The notes under the pieces: generated by a model
Seen by the model: the letters and a program-made list of their open reading frames with translations, nothing else
Told to the model about the DNA's origin: nothing
The model's database searches: none
In this document: piece after piece, positions 10,413-19,039 of the stretch
Position numbering within the stretch: position 1 is the stretch's first letter
How the letters are laid out: each line of letters opens with the position of its first letter
NCBI RefSeq assembly: GCF_021401345.1
Contig: NZ_JACBGE010000018.1
Location: 59,019-123,018 of the forward strand
DNA from: Hydrogenophaga sp. NFH-34
Lineage (GTDB): Bacteria > Pseudomonadota > Gammaproteobacteria > Burkholderiales > Burkholderiaceae_C
Length of the DNA: 64,000 nucleotides
Direction of reading: 5' to 3'
Program-made: the position numbers and the translations under genes

Positions 10413-11417
10413 ATGCCCCTCGATCCTTCCTTCTTCCAGCCCCAGGACGCGGCGCAACTGCCGCGCTACGCGGGCCTGCCGACCTTCATGCGCCTGCCCA
10501 TGCTCGACATGGCGCAGATCGCCGAGGTGGACATCGCTCTGCTGGGCATTCCCTGGGACGCCGGCACGACCAACCGCGCCGGCGCCCGCCACGGCCCACG
10601 CGAGGTGCGCAACCAGTCGGCGCTGATGCGCAAGGTGCACCACGTCAGCCGCATCGCGCCCTACGACCTGGCGCGCGTGGCCGATCTGGGCGACGTGGCC
10701 TTGCCGCCCTCGGGCATCGAAATCGGCCTGGCGGCCATCGAGGCCTTCTACCGCCGCGTCAGCGAAGCCGGTGTGCGGCCGCTGTCGGTCGGCGGTGACC
10801 ACCTGATCACGCTGCCGGTGTTCCGGGGCATCGCCCGCGGGACCGCGCTGGGCATGGTGCACTTCGACGCCCATTCCGACACCAACGACAGCTACTTCGG
10901 CGGCCAGAAATACACCCACGGCACGCCGTTCCGCCGCGCGGTGGAAGAGGGCCTGCTGGACCCGAAGCGCACGGTGCAGATCGGCATCCGCGGATCGGTC
11001 TACGACCCTGCCGACCTCGACTTCGCCCTGGCTGCGGGCATCCGCGTGATCCCGATGGAAGAGGTGGCGGCCCGCTCGACCGAAGACCTGCTGGCCGAGG
11101 CGCGCGCCATCGTTGGCGACGCGCCCAGCTACATCAGCTTCGATGTCGACTGCCTGGACCCGTGTTACGCCCCCGGCACCGGCACGCCCGAGATCGGCGG
11201 CATGACCACGCTGCAGGCCCAGCACCTGCTGCGCGGCTTGCAGGGGCTGAACCTGGTCGGTGCCGACGTGGTGGAGGTCAGCCCGCCATTCGATGTGGGC
11301 GGCGTCACCGCGCTGGTGGGCGCCACCATGGCGTTCGAGCTGCTGTGCCTGCTGGCGGACGCGCACGCCAACCGCGGCCGGCTGCCGGCCGCCGCGGTGG
11401 AGGGGGGCGCCGCATGA
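10413..11417 (+). CDS. Ureohydrolase, agmatinase/guanidinobutyrase family (second of tandem pair)
   Basis: The 334-residue paralogue also keeps every metal ligand: His130 (GGDH), Asp152, His154 and Asp156 (DAHSD), and Asp244 and Asp246 (SFDVDCLDP). It should therefore be catalytically competent rather than a pseudo-subunit. Relative to its neighbour it differs in the N-terminus and in the loops around YFGGQKYTHGTPFRR, so substrate preference may differ. Its last bases overlap the next gene by ATGA (11414-11417), indicating translational coupling. Tandem ureohydrolase genes are known to encode heteromeric enzymes in metformin hydrolase; whether these two associate is unknown. Confidence 0.87.
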   Translation: MPLDPSFFQPQDAAQLPRYAGLPTFMRLPMLDMAQIAEVDIALLGIPWDAGTTNRAGARHGPREVRNQSALMRKVHHVSRIAPYDLARVADLGDVALPPSGIEIGLAAIEAFYRRVSEAGVRPLSVGGDHLITLPVFRGIARGTALGMVHFDAHSDTNDSYFGGQKYTHGTPFRRAVEEGLLDPKRTVQIGIRGSVYDPADLDFALAAGIRVIPMEEVAARSTEDLLAEARAIVGDAPSYISFDVDCLDPCYAPGTGTPEIGGMTTLQAQHLLRGLQGLNLVGADVVEVSPPFDVGGVTALVGATMAFELLCLLADAHANRGRLPAAAVEGGAA

Positions 11418-12277
11418 AGCTCGAACTGTTCCGCTCTCTCTGGGGATGGCAGGGCGACTGGGGCCAGTGCGCCGCCCAGTTGCGCCAGATCGGCTGCGTG
11501 GGCGTGGAAGCGCGCCTGCCCAGCGACACCTTTGCCCAGCGCGCGCTGCGCCAGAACCTGCGCCAGGAAGCGCTGGAATACATCGCCGTGGTGTTCACCG
11601 GCGGCGACGTGGTGCCTCGCCAGGACTGGACGCTGCAGCAACACTGGGACCGGCTGGCTGCCAGCATCGACGGCGCCCGGGACGTGGGCGCGCGTTTTCT
11701 GAACGTGTTGCCGGGCAACGACCGCTGGCCGCTGGCGAAGCAGGTGGAATTCTTCGGCCGCGCACAGGAACTGGCCGACGCGGCCGGTGCGGTGTGCAGC
11801 TTCGAGATCCACCGCGCCACCTCGCTGTACAGCCCCTGGGTGGCGCTGGAGGTGATCGCCCAGTTGCCGCAGTTGCGATTCACCGCCGACATCAGCCACT
11901 GGGTGGTGGTGTGCGAGCGCCTGCTCGACGACCCGGCCGACGACCTCACGCCCTTCATCGAACGGGTGCACCACGTGCAGGCCCGCGTGGGCTACGACCA
12001 GGGGCCGCAGGTGCCGCACCCGGCCGCGCCCGAATACGCCCGCGAACTGGCTTTCCACCAGGGCGTGTGGGAGCGCGTGTGGGCCGCGCAGCGCGCGCGG
12101 GGCTGCGAAGTGACCACGCTCACGCCCGAGTTCGGCCCCGATGGCTACACGCACAGGCTGCCGTTCACGCAGGCCCCGATTGCCGACGTGTGGGCGCTCA
12201 ACCAGTGGATGACCCGCACCGAGGCCGAACACTTTGCACGCTGGCAGGCCACCCATGCCGCCACTTCCGTTTCCTGA
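11414..12277 (+). CDS. Sugar phosphate isomerase/epimerase-like TIM-barrel protein
   Basis: This 287-residue protein fits the xylose isomerase-like TIM barrel (AP endonuclease 2 superfamily). Candidate metal ligands are Glu131 (EIHRATS), Asp159 (DISHW), His187 (RVHHVQAR) and Glu239 (TPEFGP), in the order expected for this fold. The start is the ATG overlapping the upstream ureohydrolase stop. The family covers isomerases, epimerases and dehydratases acting on sugars, inositols and hydroxy-keto acids, so the reaction cannot be named. Tight coupling to the ureohydrolase and oxygenase genes makes it part of the same pathway, perhaps processing the carbon skeleton once the guanidino group is gone. 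Confidence 0.75.
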   Translation: MKLELFRSLWGWQGDWGQCAAQLRQIGCVGVEARLPSDTFAQRALRQNLRQEALEYIAVVFTGGDVVPRQDWTLQQHWDRLAASIDGARDVGARFLNVLPGNDRWPLAKQVEFFGRAQELADAAGAVCSFEIHRATSLYSPWVALEVIAQLPQLRFTADISHWVVVCERLLDDPADDLTPFIERVHHVQARVGYDQGPQVPHPAAPEYARELAFHQGVWERVWAAQRARGCEVTTLTPEFGPDGYTHRLPFTQAPIADVWALNQWMTRTEAEHFARWQATHAATSVS

Positions 12278-12295
12278 TCTTCGCCACGCCCCACC

Positions 12296-13360
12296 ATGCC
12301 CCACGCGACCGCCAACTTCGAATCCCTGCCCATCATCGACATCCGCGGGCTGTTCAGCGCCGATCTGGCCGACCGCCAGGCCGTGGCCGAACAGCTCGGC
12401 CATGCCGCGCGCCACGTCGGCTTCTTCTATGTGAAGGGCCACGGCATTCCTGCGGAAAAAATCGCCGGCCTGCGCCGCGCGGCCGAACAGCTCTTTGCCC
12501 AGGCATTCGACTGGAAGATGGGCTACCACATCGGCAAGGGCCGCGGCCACAAGGGCTTCGTGCCCGAAGGCGAAGAGATCTACGGCACCGGCAAGCCCGA
12601 CCACAAGGAAGCGTTCGACATCGGTTTCGAGGCCGCCGACGACCACCCCTTCGTGCAGGCCGGCCAGCCGCTGATCGGCGGCAACAAATGGCCCGATCTG
12701 CCGGGCTTCCGCGAAGCCGTGGCGGCCTATTACGAAAGCATCTTTGCACTCGGCCGCAAGCTCATGGGCGGTTTTGCCCTGGCCCTCGGCCAGCCCGAGG
12801 ATGCCTTTGAACCATACGTGAGCTGCCCGCCGTCCAAGCTGCGCCTGATCCACTACCCGGTGGACCCGAGCGCCGAAGACACCCCAGGCATCGGCGCCCA
12901 CACCGACTACGAGTGCTTCACGCTGCTGCTGGCCGATCAGGCCGGGCTCGAAGTGCTCAACGACCAGGGCCGCTGGGTCGACGCCCCGCCGCTGACCATC
13001 GACGGCGAAGAGCTGTACGTGATCAACGTGGGCGACATGCTCGAAGTGATGACCGCCGGCGCCTTCGTCGCCACCACGCACCGGGTACGCAAGGTCAAGA
13101 CCGAGCGCTATTCGTTCCCGCTGTTCTTCGCCTGCGACTACGCCACCCGGATCGAGCCGCTGCCCGCGTTCGACCCCGACGGCAGCAAGGCCGCGCAGTA
13201 CGCCGACATCGCCATCGGCGAGCACATGTGGAGCATGGCGCTGCAGACCTACCGCTACCTGCGCGCCAAGGTCGCCAGCGGTGAGCTGCAACTGCCCGCC
13301 CACGCCCGCAGCACCACCAGCTTCGGCCAGTTCAAGACGCTGGCGGCCCCGGCCGCCTGA
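12296..13360 (+). CDS. 2-oxoglutarate/Fe(II)-dependent oxygenase, IPNS/ethylene-forming-enzyme-like
   Basis: The 354-residue protein has an N-terminal DIOX_N-like region ([20 protein letters not shown]) and the double-stranded beta-helix with facial triad His202, Asp204 (GAHTDYE) and His262 (TTHRV). Arg271-x-Ser273 (RYSFPLFF) is placed to bind 2-oxoglutarate. The late signature [15 protein letters not shown] resembles the GEH region near the C-terminus of bacterial ethylene-forming enzyme and plant homoarginine-6-hydroxylases, which oxidise arginine-type guanidino side chains. Being flanked by ureohydrolases and an amino-acid ABC importer strengthens the idea of a guanidino substrate. That substrate is inference; the class assignment is firm. 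Confidence 0.85.
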   Translation: MPHATANFESLPIIDIRGLFSADLADRQAVAEQLGHAARHVGFFYVKGHGIPAEKIAGLRRAAEQLFAQAFDWKMGYHIGKGRGHKGFVPEGEEIYGTGKPDHKEAFDIGFEAADDHPFVQAGQPLIGGNKWPDLPGFREAVAAYYESIFALGRKLMGGFALALGQPEDAFEPYVSCPPSKLRLIHYPVDPSAEDTPGIGAHTDYECFTLLLADQAGLEVLNDQGRWVDAPPLTIDGEELYVINVGDMLEVMTAGAFVATTHRVRKVKTERYSFPLFFACDYATRIEPLPAFDPDGSKAAQYADIAIGEHMWSMALQTYRYLRAKVASGELQLPAHARSTTSFGQFKTLAAPAA

Positions 13361-13417
13361 GTCGCACCCCGGTTTCCCTCTCCCGTTCCTTTTCCATCCC
13401 CTCCAGGAGTTTCCGCC

Positions 13418-14227
13418 ATGTCCCCACTGATCGCTTCCGTTTTTCGTACCGGCGCGCGCGCCGGCCTGGCCGCCTTGCTGGGCGCCGGCGTGCTGGCTGG
13501 CGCCCAGGCGCAGACGCTGGTGCCCGGCTCGCTCAAGGTGGCGCTGGAAGCCACGTACCCGCCCTTCGAGTCCTACGACGGTGACAAGATCGTCGGCTTC
13601 GACCCCGACCTGACCGCGCTGCTGACGCGCGAGATGAAGCTCAAGCACACGCTGGTGGACACCAAGTTCATCAACCTCGTGCCCGGCCTGGCCGCCAACC
13701 AGCACGACGCCGTGGTGTCCGGCCTGTACGTGACCAACGAACGTCTGGCCCAGGCCGACGCCGTGCCCTACGCCAACACCGGCGCGCTCATACTGGTGGC
13801 CAAGGACAGCAAGGTCCAGCCCAAGACCGAAAAGGACCTGTGCGGCCTCAAGGTCGGCCTGCAGGCCGGCACGGCCTGGGTCAAACAACTGCAGACGCTG
13901 TCCAGCGACTACTGCAAGAGCGCCGGCAAGGCAGCGGTCAACGTGATGGAGTTCCCCACCGCGCCCGAGGTGTCGCAGGCCGTGATGGCGCGCAACGTCG
14001 ACGCGCAGATGGAAATCGCCGGTGCCGCCAAGATGATCGTCGAGCGCACCAAGGGCCGCATGGCCATCAGCTCGCCCGACCTGGTCTACCCGCAGACCCT
14101 GGGTCTGTACGTGAAGAAGGGCAACACCGCGCTGCTCAAGGCCTTCCAGGACGCGATGGTCGCGATCAAGAAGACCGGTGAATACGACGCGCTGATCAAG
14201 AAGTACGACCTGTCCCCGGTCAAGTAA
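13418..14227 (+). CDS. ABC transporter substrate-binding protein, polar amino acid type
   Basis: The 269-residue protein has a typical Sec signal peptide (positive start, hydrophobic core [14 protein letters not shown], predicted cut after AQA at residue 31). A family 3 extracellular solute-binding domain follows, with [29 protein letters not shown] and the ending [19 protein letters not shown]. Such proteins bind cationic or polar amino acids and related compounds in the periplasm. It lies 57 bp after the oxygenase gene behind a good AGGAG site and 41 bp before the fused membrane/ATPase gene. Together they form a complete importer, probably for the pathway substrate. Confidence 0.9.
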   Translation: MSPLIASVFRTGARAGLAALLGAGVLAGAQAQTLVPGSLKVALEATYPPFESYDGDKIVGFDPDLTALLTREMKLKHTLVDTKFINLVPGLAANQHDAVVSGLYVTNERLAQADAVPYANTGALILVAKDSKVQPKTEKDLCGLKVGLQAGTAWVKQLQTLSSDYCKSAGKAAVNVMEFPTAPEVSQAVMARNVDAQMEIAGAAKMIVERTKGRMAISSPDLVYPQTLGLYVKKGNTALLKAFQDAMVAIKKTGEYDALIKKYDLSPVK

Positions 14228-14268
14228 GCCTTTCCGCAAGCCCCCCACGCAGGCGCAGGAACCCCACG

Positions 14269-15816
14269 ATGGAACTGGACTGGTCCTATTTCTTCTCGCT
14301 CTTTTCCATGGGGGCGTTCTACCGCGCCTGCGTCACGGTCATCGCGCTGGGCTCGCTGTCGTGGCTGCTGGGCCTGGTGCTGGGCTTCGGCCTGGCCCAG
14401 GCCGAAGCCTCGCGCCTGTTCTGGCTGCGCTGGCCGGCCAAGGCCTACATCTGGTTCTTCCGCAGTGTGCCGCTGCTGGTGCTGCTGGTGTTCGTCTACA
14501 ACCTGCCGCAGATCGTGCCGGCCACCGGCGTGGTGCTGGGCGTTCCCTTTCTGGCCGGCCTGGTCGGCATGGTGATGACCGAAGCCGCCTACATGGCCGA
14601 AATCCACCGCGGCGGCCTGCTGTCGGTGGCCAGGGGGCAGCGCGAGGCCGGCCATGCGCTGGGGCTGGGCTGGTTCGCGACGCAGACGCGCATCGTGCTG
14701 CCGCAGGCCTTCCGCATCGCGCTGCCGTCGCTCATCAACGAATTCGTCACCATCATCAAGCTCACCTCGCTGGTGTCGGTGATCTCGCTGCCCGAGCTGC
14801 TGCTCACCGGGCAGCGCCTGTACACGCAGAACTTCCTGATCCTGGAAACCCTGCTGGCCGTGGCGGTGTATTACGTGGTCATCGTCACCGTGTTCGGCGC
14901 CGGGCTGAACGCGCTGGAACGCCGGCTGGACCTGCAACGCCGCAAGCCCGGCACGCTCGACGACGGGGCACAGGCTGCGCTGCGCGCCGGTCTCTGGGTG
15001 GCGCCGGCGGCGACGCCGGCCGGCAAGGGCACGGGCGCGCCGCCCGCGCTGCAACTGCAGAACATCCACAAGGCCTACGGCACGCACCAGGTGCTCAAGG
15101 GTGTGGACCTGACGGTGCAGGCTGGCGACGTGATCAGCATCATTGGCCCCTCCGGTTCGGGCAAGACCTCGCTGATCCGCACCGTCAACGCGCTCGAAAG
15201 CCTGGACCAGGGCGAGATCGTGCTGTTTGGCGAGAGCTACCTCCAAGGCGCCGCACCGCAGGACGCGGCGCGGGTGCGCCAGGGCATTCGCCGCATCGGC
15301 ATGGTGTTCCAGGGCTTCAACCTGTTCCCGCACCTGACGGTGCTGCAGAACATCCTGCTCGCGCCGGGCCTGCACGGCCAGGGCGGCACGGTCGAGCAGC
15401 GGGGCACGGCGCTGCGCCTGCTCGACAAGGTGGGCCTGCTGGCCCACGCCCACAAATACCCGCACCAGCTCTCGGGCGGGCAGCAGCAGCGCGTGGCCAT
15501 CGCGCGGGCGCTGGCGCTGCGGCCCGACGTGATGCTGTTCGACGAACCGACCTCGGCGCTCGACCCCGAACTCGTGGGCGAGGTGCTCAAGGTGATCCAG
15601 GATCTGGCCGCCGAGGGCATGACGATGCTGATCGTCACGCACGAGATGGAATTCGCGCTGCAGATCTCCGACCGCATCGTGTTCATGGAAAACGGCCTGC
15701 TGCAGGTCGACGTGCCGCCGGCGCACCTGCGCCAGCCCACCGCCGAGGCGGGCGATGCGGTGGCGCGCGTGCGCCGCTTCATGGGTCTGGAGCCGGCAAC
15801 GGCCGCCGGAGCCTGA
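14269..15816 (+). CDS. Fused ABC transporter permease and ATP-binding protein, polar amino acid type
   Basis: This 515-residue polypeptide joins two proteins that are usually separate. Residues 1 to about 225 are a HisM/GlnP-type permease with several membrane helices and the EAA-like loop [24 protein letters not shown]. After a charged Pro/Ala-rich linker, residues from about 260 form an ABC ATPase. It has Walker A GPSGSGKT (293-300), Q-loop [11 protein letters not shown], signature LSGGQQQR, Walker [15 protein letters not shown] and the H-loop TH in IVTHEM. No stop codon or frameshift separates the halves. One such chain per half-transporter would give a homodimeric importer with the preceding binding protein. 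Confidence 0.9.
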   Translation: MELDWSYFFSLFSMGAFYRACVTVIALGSLSWLLGLVLGFGLAQAEASRLFWLRWPAKAYIWFFRSVPLLVLLVFVYNLPQIVPATGVVLGVPFLAGLVGMVMTEAAYMAEIHRGGLLSVARGQREAGHALGLGWFATQTRIVLPQAFRIALPSLINEFVTIIKLTSLVSVISLPELLLTGQRLYTQNFLILETLLAVAVYYVVIVTVFGAGLNALERRLDLQRRKPGTLDDGAQAALRAGLWVAPAATPAGKGTGAPPALQLQNIHKAYGTHQVLKGVDLTVQAGDVISIIGPSGSGKTSLIRTVNALESLDQGEIVLFGESYLQGAAPQDAARVRQGIRRIGMVFQGFNLFPHLTVLQNILLAPGLHGQGGTVEQRGTALRLLDKVGLLAHAHKYPHQLSGGQQQRVAIARALALRPDVMLFDEPTSALDPELVGEVLKVIQDLAAEGMTMLIVTHEMEFALQISDRIVFMENGLLQVDVPPAHLRQPTAEAGDAVARVRRFMGLEPATAAGA

Positions 15817-15856
15817 GCGCCCCCTTTACCGCCAGCCCCTTCTGTCGAGCACCGCT

Positions 15857-16549
15857 GTGATTCCTGCCCAACCCTTTGCCTTTCCCTACGACGGGCGCTT
15901 TGACCCGGCGGCCACCGCGCTGGTCGTGATCGACATGCAGCGCGACTTTCTGTCGCCCGACGGCTACTTTGCCCGCCAGGGCTACGATCCCGCACCGCTG
16001 CGCGCCATCATTGCGGTGGTGGCGCGGCTCATCGACGCCTGCCGCGCGGCGGGCGTGTGCATCATCCACACGCGCCAGGGCTACCGGGCCGACCGGGCCG
16101 ACATGACGCCTTACGAAAAGTGGCGGCGCGCGCAGCGTGGTCTCGAAGGGGTGCTGCTGCGCGACAGCCCGGGCTTTCCCATCATCCCCGAGCTCGATGT
16201 GCGCGACGAGGACATCGTCGTCGACAAGACCTGCAACAGCGCCTTCACCTACACCGACTTCGAACACATCCTGCGCGCCCAGGGCATCACGCACCTGATG
16301 TTCAGTGGCTGCACCACCGACGTGTGCGTGCACACCACGCTGCGCGACGCCTGCGACCGCAACTTCCAGTGCCTGACCATCGCCGACGCCTGCGCCAGCG
16401 GCGATCCCTACGCGCACGAAGCCGCCTTGCACATGGTGACGGTGGAGTTTGGCGTGTGGGGCTGCCTGGCCGATTCGGCCGCGGTGCTGCAGGCGCTCGG
16501 CAGCCTGCCCGCCGGGGTGGCCCATCCCCTTTCCCGGGAGATTTCATGA
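15857..16549 (+). CDS. Isochorismatase-family cysteine hydrolase, biuret hydrolase-like
   Basis: From the GTG at 15857 the protein has 230 residues; that start follows the upstream stop and begins at the family-typical PFAFPYDGRFDP. The catalytic triad is Asp26 (VIDMQRDF), Lys124 (VVDKTCNSAF) and Cys157 (SGCTTDVCVHTT). The N-terminal PFAFPYDG segment, HTRQGYRADRADM and the long first helix resemble biuret hydrolase (BiuH) and peroxyureidoacrylate/ureidoacrylate amidohydrolases more than isochorismatase itself. These enzymes hydrolyse C-N bonds of ureido or carbamoyl compounds. That fits a pathway with ureohydrolases and an oxygenase. Its stop overlaps the aldolase start by ATGA. Confidence 0.8.
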   Translation: MIPAQPFAFPYDGRFDPAATALVVIDMQRDFLSPDGYFARQGYDPAPLRAIIAVVARLIDACRAAGVCIIHTRQGYRADRADMTPYEKWRRAQRGLEGVLLRDSPGFPIIPELDVRDEDIVVDKTCNSAFTYTDFEHILRAQGITHLMFSGCTTDVCVHTTLRDACDRNFQCLTIADACASGDPYAHEAALHMVTVEFGVWGCLADSAAVLQALGSLPAGVAHPLSREIS

Positions 16550-17307
16550 CAGCGATGACCAAGGCCGACGAGGCCGCCCTGCGGCGCGATCTGGCCGCAG
16601 CCTACCGCCTGGCCGCGCGTTTCGGCTGGGACGACACGCTCTACACGCACTTTTCGGTGCGCCTGCCGGCGGGCAAGGGCGCCCGGCGCGGCAAGGAGCG
16701 TTTCCTGCTCAACCCATTCGGGCTGATGTTCAACGAGATCCGCGCCAGCGACCTGATCGTGGTGGACCTGGACGGTGAGGTGGTCGAGGGCTCGGCGCCC
16801 ATGAACCCGGCCGGCTTCACCATCCACAGCGCCGTGCACAGTGCCCGCGCCGACGCGCACTGCGTCATCCACACGCACACGGTGCCCGGCATGGCGGTGG
16901 CCGCATGCGAGCAGGGCCTGCTGCAGCTCAACCAGATTTCGGCCGAGTTCTACCAGTCGGTGGGTTTCCATGCCTACGAAGGCGTGGCCTTCAACCTGGA
17001 AGAGCGCTCGCGCATCCAGACCGCGCTGGGCGAGAACATGGCGCTGATCCTGCGCCACCATGGCCTGCTCAGCGTGGGCGCCACCGTCGCCGATGCGTTC
17101 TGCATCATGTACTACCTGAACAAGGCCTGCGAGATCCAGCTCGCCGCTGCGCAACTGGCGTCGATCGCCGGCCCGGTGACCCGCATTCCACCGGCCGTCA
17201 GCAGCTACGTGCGCAAGCAGTTCCGCGGGGTCGAGCACGAGCGGCAGATCGTCTGGGCGGCCTGGCTGCGGGAGCTGGAGCGCACGCAGCCCGAATATCA
17301 GTGGTGA
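16546..17307 (+). CDS. Class II aldolase/adducin-family protein
   Basis: The 253-residue protein has the class II (L-fuculose-phosphate-type) aldolase fold. Zinc-binding histidines are visible in CVIHTHTVPGMAVA and again in LILRHHGLLSVG, and the early GWDDTLYTHFSVR is also typical. Members cleave or epimerise phosphosugars or decarboxylate and cleave hydroxy-keto acids; several non-phosphorylated substrates are known, so the reaction is open. It is coupled to the cysteine hydrolase (ATGA overlap) and closes the directly linked part of the cluster. The REP-like repeat B starts at its stop codon. Confidence 0.82.
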   Translation: MTAMTKADEAALRRDLAAAYRLAARFGWDDTLYTHFSVRLPAGKGARRGKERFLLNPFGLMFNEIRASDLIVVDLDGEVVEGSAPMNPAGFTIHSAVHSARADAHCVIHTHTVPGMAVAACEQGLLQLNQISAEFYQSVGFHAYEGVAFNLEERSRIQTALGENMALILRHHGLLSVGATVADAFCIMYYLNKACEIQLAAAQLASIAGPVTRIPPAVSSYVRKQFRGVEHERQIVWAAWLRELERTQPEYQW

Positions 17308-17411
17308 CACCCCCCTGCGCCGCTGGCGCGGCTTCCCCCCGCTCTGGCGCGCCGCTGGGCGGCGCTGGGCAGGGGGACGGCACCTGTGGCCCGGCGGAGC
17401 CGGTTCCACGG
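17306..17411 (+). repeat. REP-like intergenic repeat, copy B
   Basis: The second copy of the 105-bp element at 10262-10366 overlaps the last two bases of the aldolase stop codon. It keeps the identical hairpin-forming core and the distal block with GGCCCGGCG and AGCCGGTTCC. It separates the cluster from the GhrA-like gene and occupies about half of the 191-bp intergenic space; nothing else is evident there. Confidence 0.7.
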
Positions 17412-17498
17412 TGCCCTGTAGCCTGACTTCCCCTCGTAGGCGTGAGGGTTTGGGGGCTTGTGTTCCGTGCATCCTTGCGAGTCTCTGAATCTGCCGAA

Positions 17499-18473
17499 AT
17501 GCCTTTGTCTTCAGCCATGCCTCCTACCTTGCTGGTTTGCAGCGAAACCGATGATCTGAGCGATCTGGTGGCGCCTTTCGAGGCTGCCGCGGCAGCGTTG
17601 TGTCCGGGCTTGCGGGTGGCGCTGTGGTCGCCGCAGACGAGCGAGGCGGAGCTGGCGTCGGTGGTGGCGGTGGCGGGCTGGTTCGTGCCCGCGGGCCTGC
17701 CGGCGCGATTGCCGGCGCTGCGCCTGCTGGCCTCGATCGGGGCGGGGGTGGAGCACCTGCTGCGCGATCCCGCGCTGCCGCCGGCCGTGCCGGTGACCCG
17801 CATCGTTGACGCGGAGCAGGCGCGTGGCATGGCCGAGTTCGTGCTGTGGGCCGCGCTGTATTACCACCGCGGGCTGGACCGTGTGCAGGCACAACAGGCG
17901 CGGCGCCAGTGGCACATGCCACCGCAACGGCCCGCCCAACGCACCCATGTGGGGGTCATGGGCCTGGGGGCCATGGGCGCCGAAGTGGCCCTGGCGCTGG
18001 CCGCGCACGGTTTCCGGGTCAGTGGCTGGTCGCGCCGTCCACGCACGCTGCCGGGTGTCTGCACCTGGGCGGGCCACCGCGAACTGCCCGAATTCCTGCG
18101 GCCGCTGGACGTGGTGGTGTCGCTGCTGCCGCTCACGCCCGAGACGCGTGGCCTGTGCAATGCCCGCTGGTTCGAGCGGCTCAAACCGGGGGCGGCCTTC
18201 GTCAACTGTGGGCGGGGTGAACAGGTGGTGGTGCCCGACCTGCTCGATGCCGTGCACCGCGGGCACCTGCGTGGCGCCGTGCTGGACGTGTTCGAACACG
18301 AGCCGCTGCCACCCGAAAGCCCGCTGTGGGACGCACCGGGTGTGCTGGTCACGCCGCACATGGCTTCGTCGGCGTCACCCGAAGTGATCGCCCGGCAGAT
18401 CGTGGCGGACACGGCCCGCGTGATGGCCGGGCGGGCGCCGGCAAACGCGGTGGACCGCCTCAGCGGCTACTGA
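17499..18473 (+). CDS. 2-hydroxyacid dehydrogenase, glyoxylate/hydroxypyruvate reductase A (GhrA)-like
   Basis: From the ATG at 17499 the protein has 324 residues; an ATG at 17517 is equally possible since neither has a clear ribosome site. The NAD(P) motif is GVMGLGAMGAEVA, the substrate-binding and catalytic Arg is in NCGRGEQVVVPDLL, and the catalytic His is in TPHMASSASPEV. The FEHEPLPPESPLWDAPGVLVTPH stretch is characteristic of GhrA, which reduces glyoxylate and hydroxypyruvate with NADPH. Following the aldolase after 191 bp on the same strand, it could reduce a 2-oxo acid released by the upstream pathway, but co-transcription is uncertain. Confidence 0.85.
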   Translation: MPLSSAMPPTLLVCSETDDLSDLVAPFEAAAAALCPGLRVALWSPQTSEAELASVVAVAGWFVPAGLPARLPALRLLASIGAGVEHLLRDPALPPAVPVTRIVDAEQARGMAEFVLWAALYYHRGLDRVQAQQARRQWHMPPQRPAQRTHVGVMGLGAMGAEVALALAAHGFRVSGWSRRPRTLPGVCTWAGHRELPEFLRPLDVVVSLLPLTPETRGLCNARWFERLKPGAAFVNCGRGEQVVVPDLLDAVHRGHLRGAVLDVFEHEPLPPESPLWDAPGVLVTPHMASSASPEVIARQIVADTARVMAGRAPANAVDRLSGY

Positions 18474-18506
18474 GGCGCCGGCCGGTGGGGTGGCCAGCCC
18501 CGCGGG

Positions 18507-18971
18507 TCAGGCCTTGGGCGCGCACTTGCGCACCAAGCCGTCGATGGCGACGAGGTAGCCGTCGACGCCGAAGCCGATGACGATGCCGGCGGCGGCCGGG
18601 GAGACCCAAGAGTGGTGGCGGAAGGCCTCGCGCGCGTGCACATTGGAGATGTGGCACTCGATCACGGGCATGGGGTCGACGCCCTTGATGGCGTCGTGCA
18701 GGGCGATGGAGGTGTGGGTGAGCGCGCCGGGGTTGATCACCACGCCGAGCACCTCACCGGCCTTGAAAAGCTGGCCGTATTCGTGGATCTTGTCCAGCAG
18801 CGCGCCCTCCCAGTTGCTCTGGAAGCACTCGACGGCGTAGCCGAGCTTCTCGCCATGGGCCTTGCAGAAGGCTTCGACGTCGGCCAGCGTGGTGTGGCCG
18901 TACTGGGCGGGCTCGCGCATACCCAGCAGGTTGAGGTTGGGGCCGTTGAGGATCAGGATTTTGCGGGTCAT
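18507..18971 (-). CDS. aroQ: 3-dehydroquinate dehydratase, type II
   Basis: This 154-residue type II dehydroquinase shows the signature [14 protein letters not shown]. The catalytic tyrosine is in PAQYGH (residue 24), the substrate-binding loop is [18 protein letters not shown], and HISN (107-110) with REAFRHHSW follows. It converts 3-dehydroquinate to 3-dehydroshikimate in the shikimate pathway and normally forms dodecamers. The next shikimate enzyme, AroE, is encoded 2.2 kb upstream on the same strand, separated by two transporter genes. It converges with the GhrA-like gene. Confidence 0.95.
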   Translation of the reverse strand: MTRKILILNGPNLNLLGMREPAQYGHTTLADVEAFCKAHGEKLGYAVECFQSNWEGALLDKIHEYGQLFKAGEVLGVVINPGALTHTSIALHDAIKGVDPMPVIECHISNVHAREAFRHHSWVSPAAAGIVIGFGVDGYLVAIDGLVRKCAPKA

Positions 18972-19039
18972 GGCAGGGCGGGTCGGAGGCGTCGGGCGCA
19001 TAGGATAAACGCTGCCACGCGGCGTGGAGGCGGCCCGTT

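Noticed and set aside
11165..14248. Very long open frame (over 1000 codons) on the minus strand opposite the ureohydrolase-oxygenase region
   Set aside because: It is antisense to five well-supported genes, has His/Gly/Val/Arg/Gln-skewed composition and no domain pattern; such frames are expected in G+C-rich coding DNA.
14086..15726. Long minus-strand frame opposite the fused ABC transporter
   Set aside because: Shadow of the plus-strand gene whose ABC motifs are unmistakable; composition is His/Gln/Arg-rich without homology.
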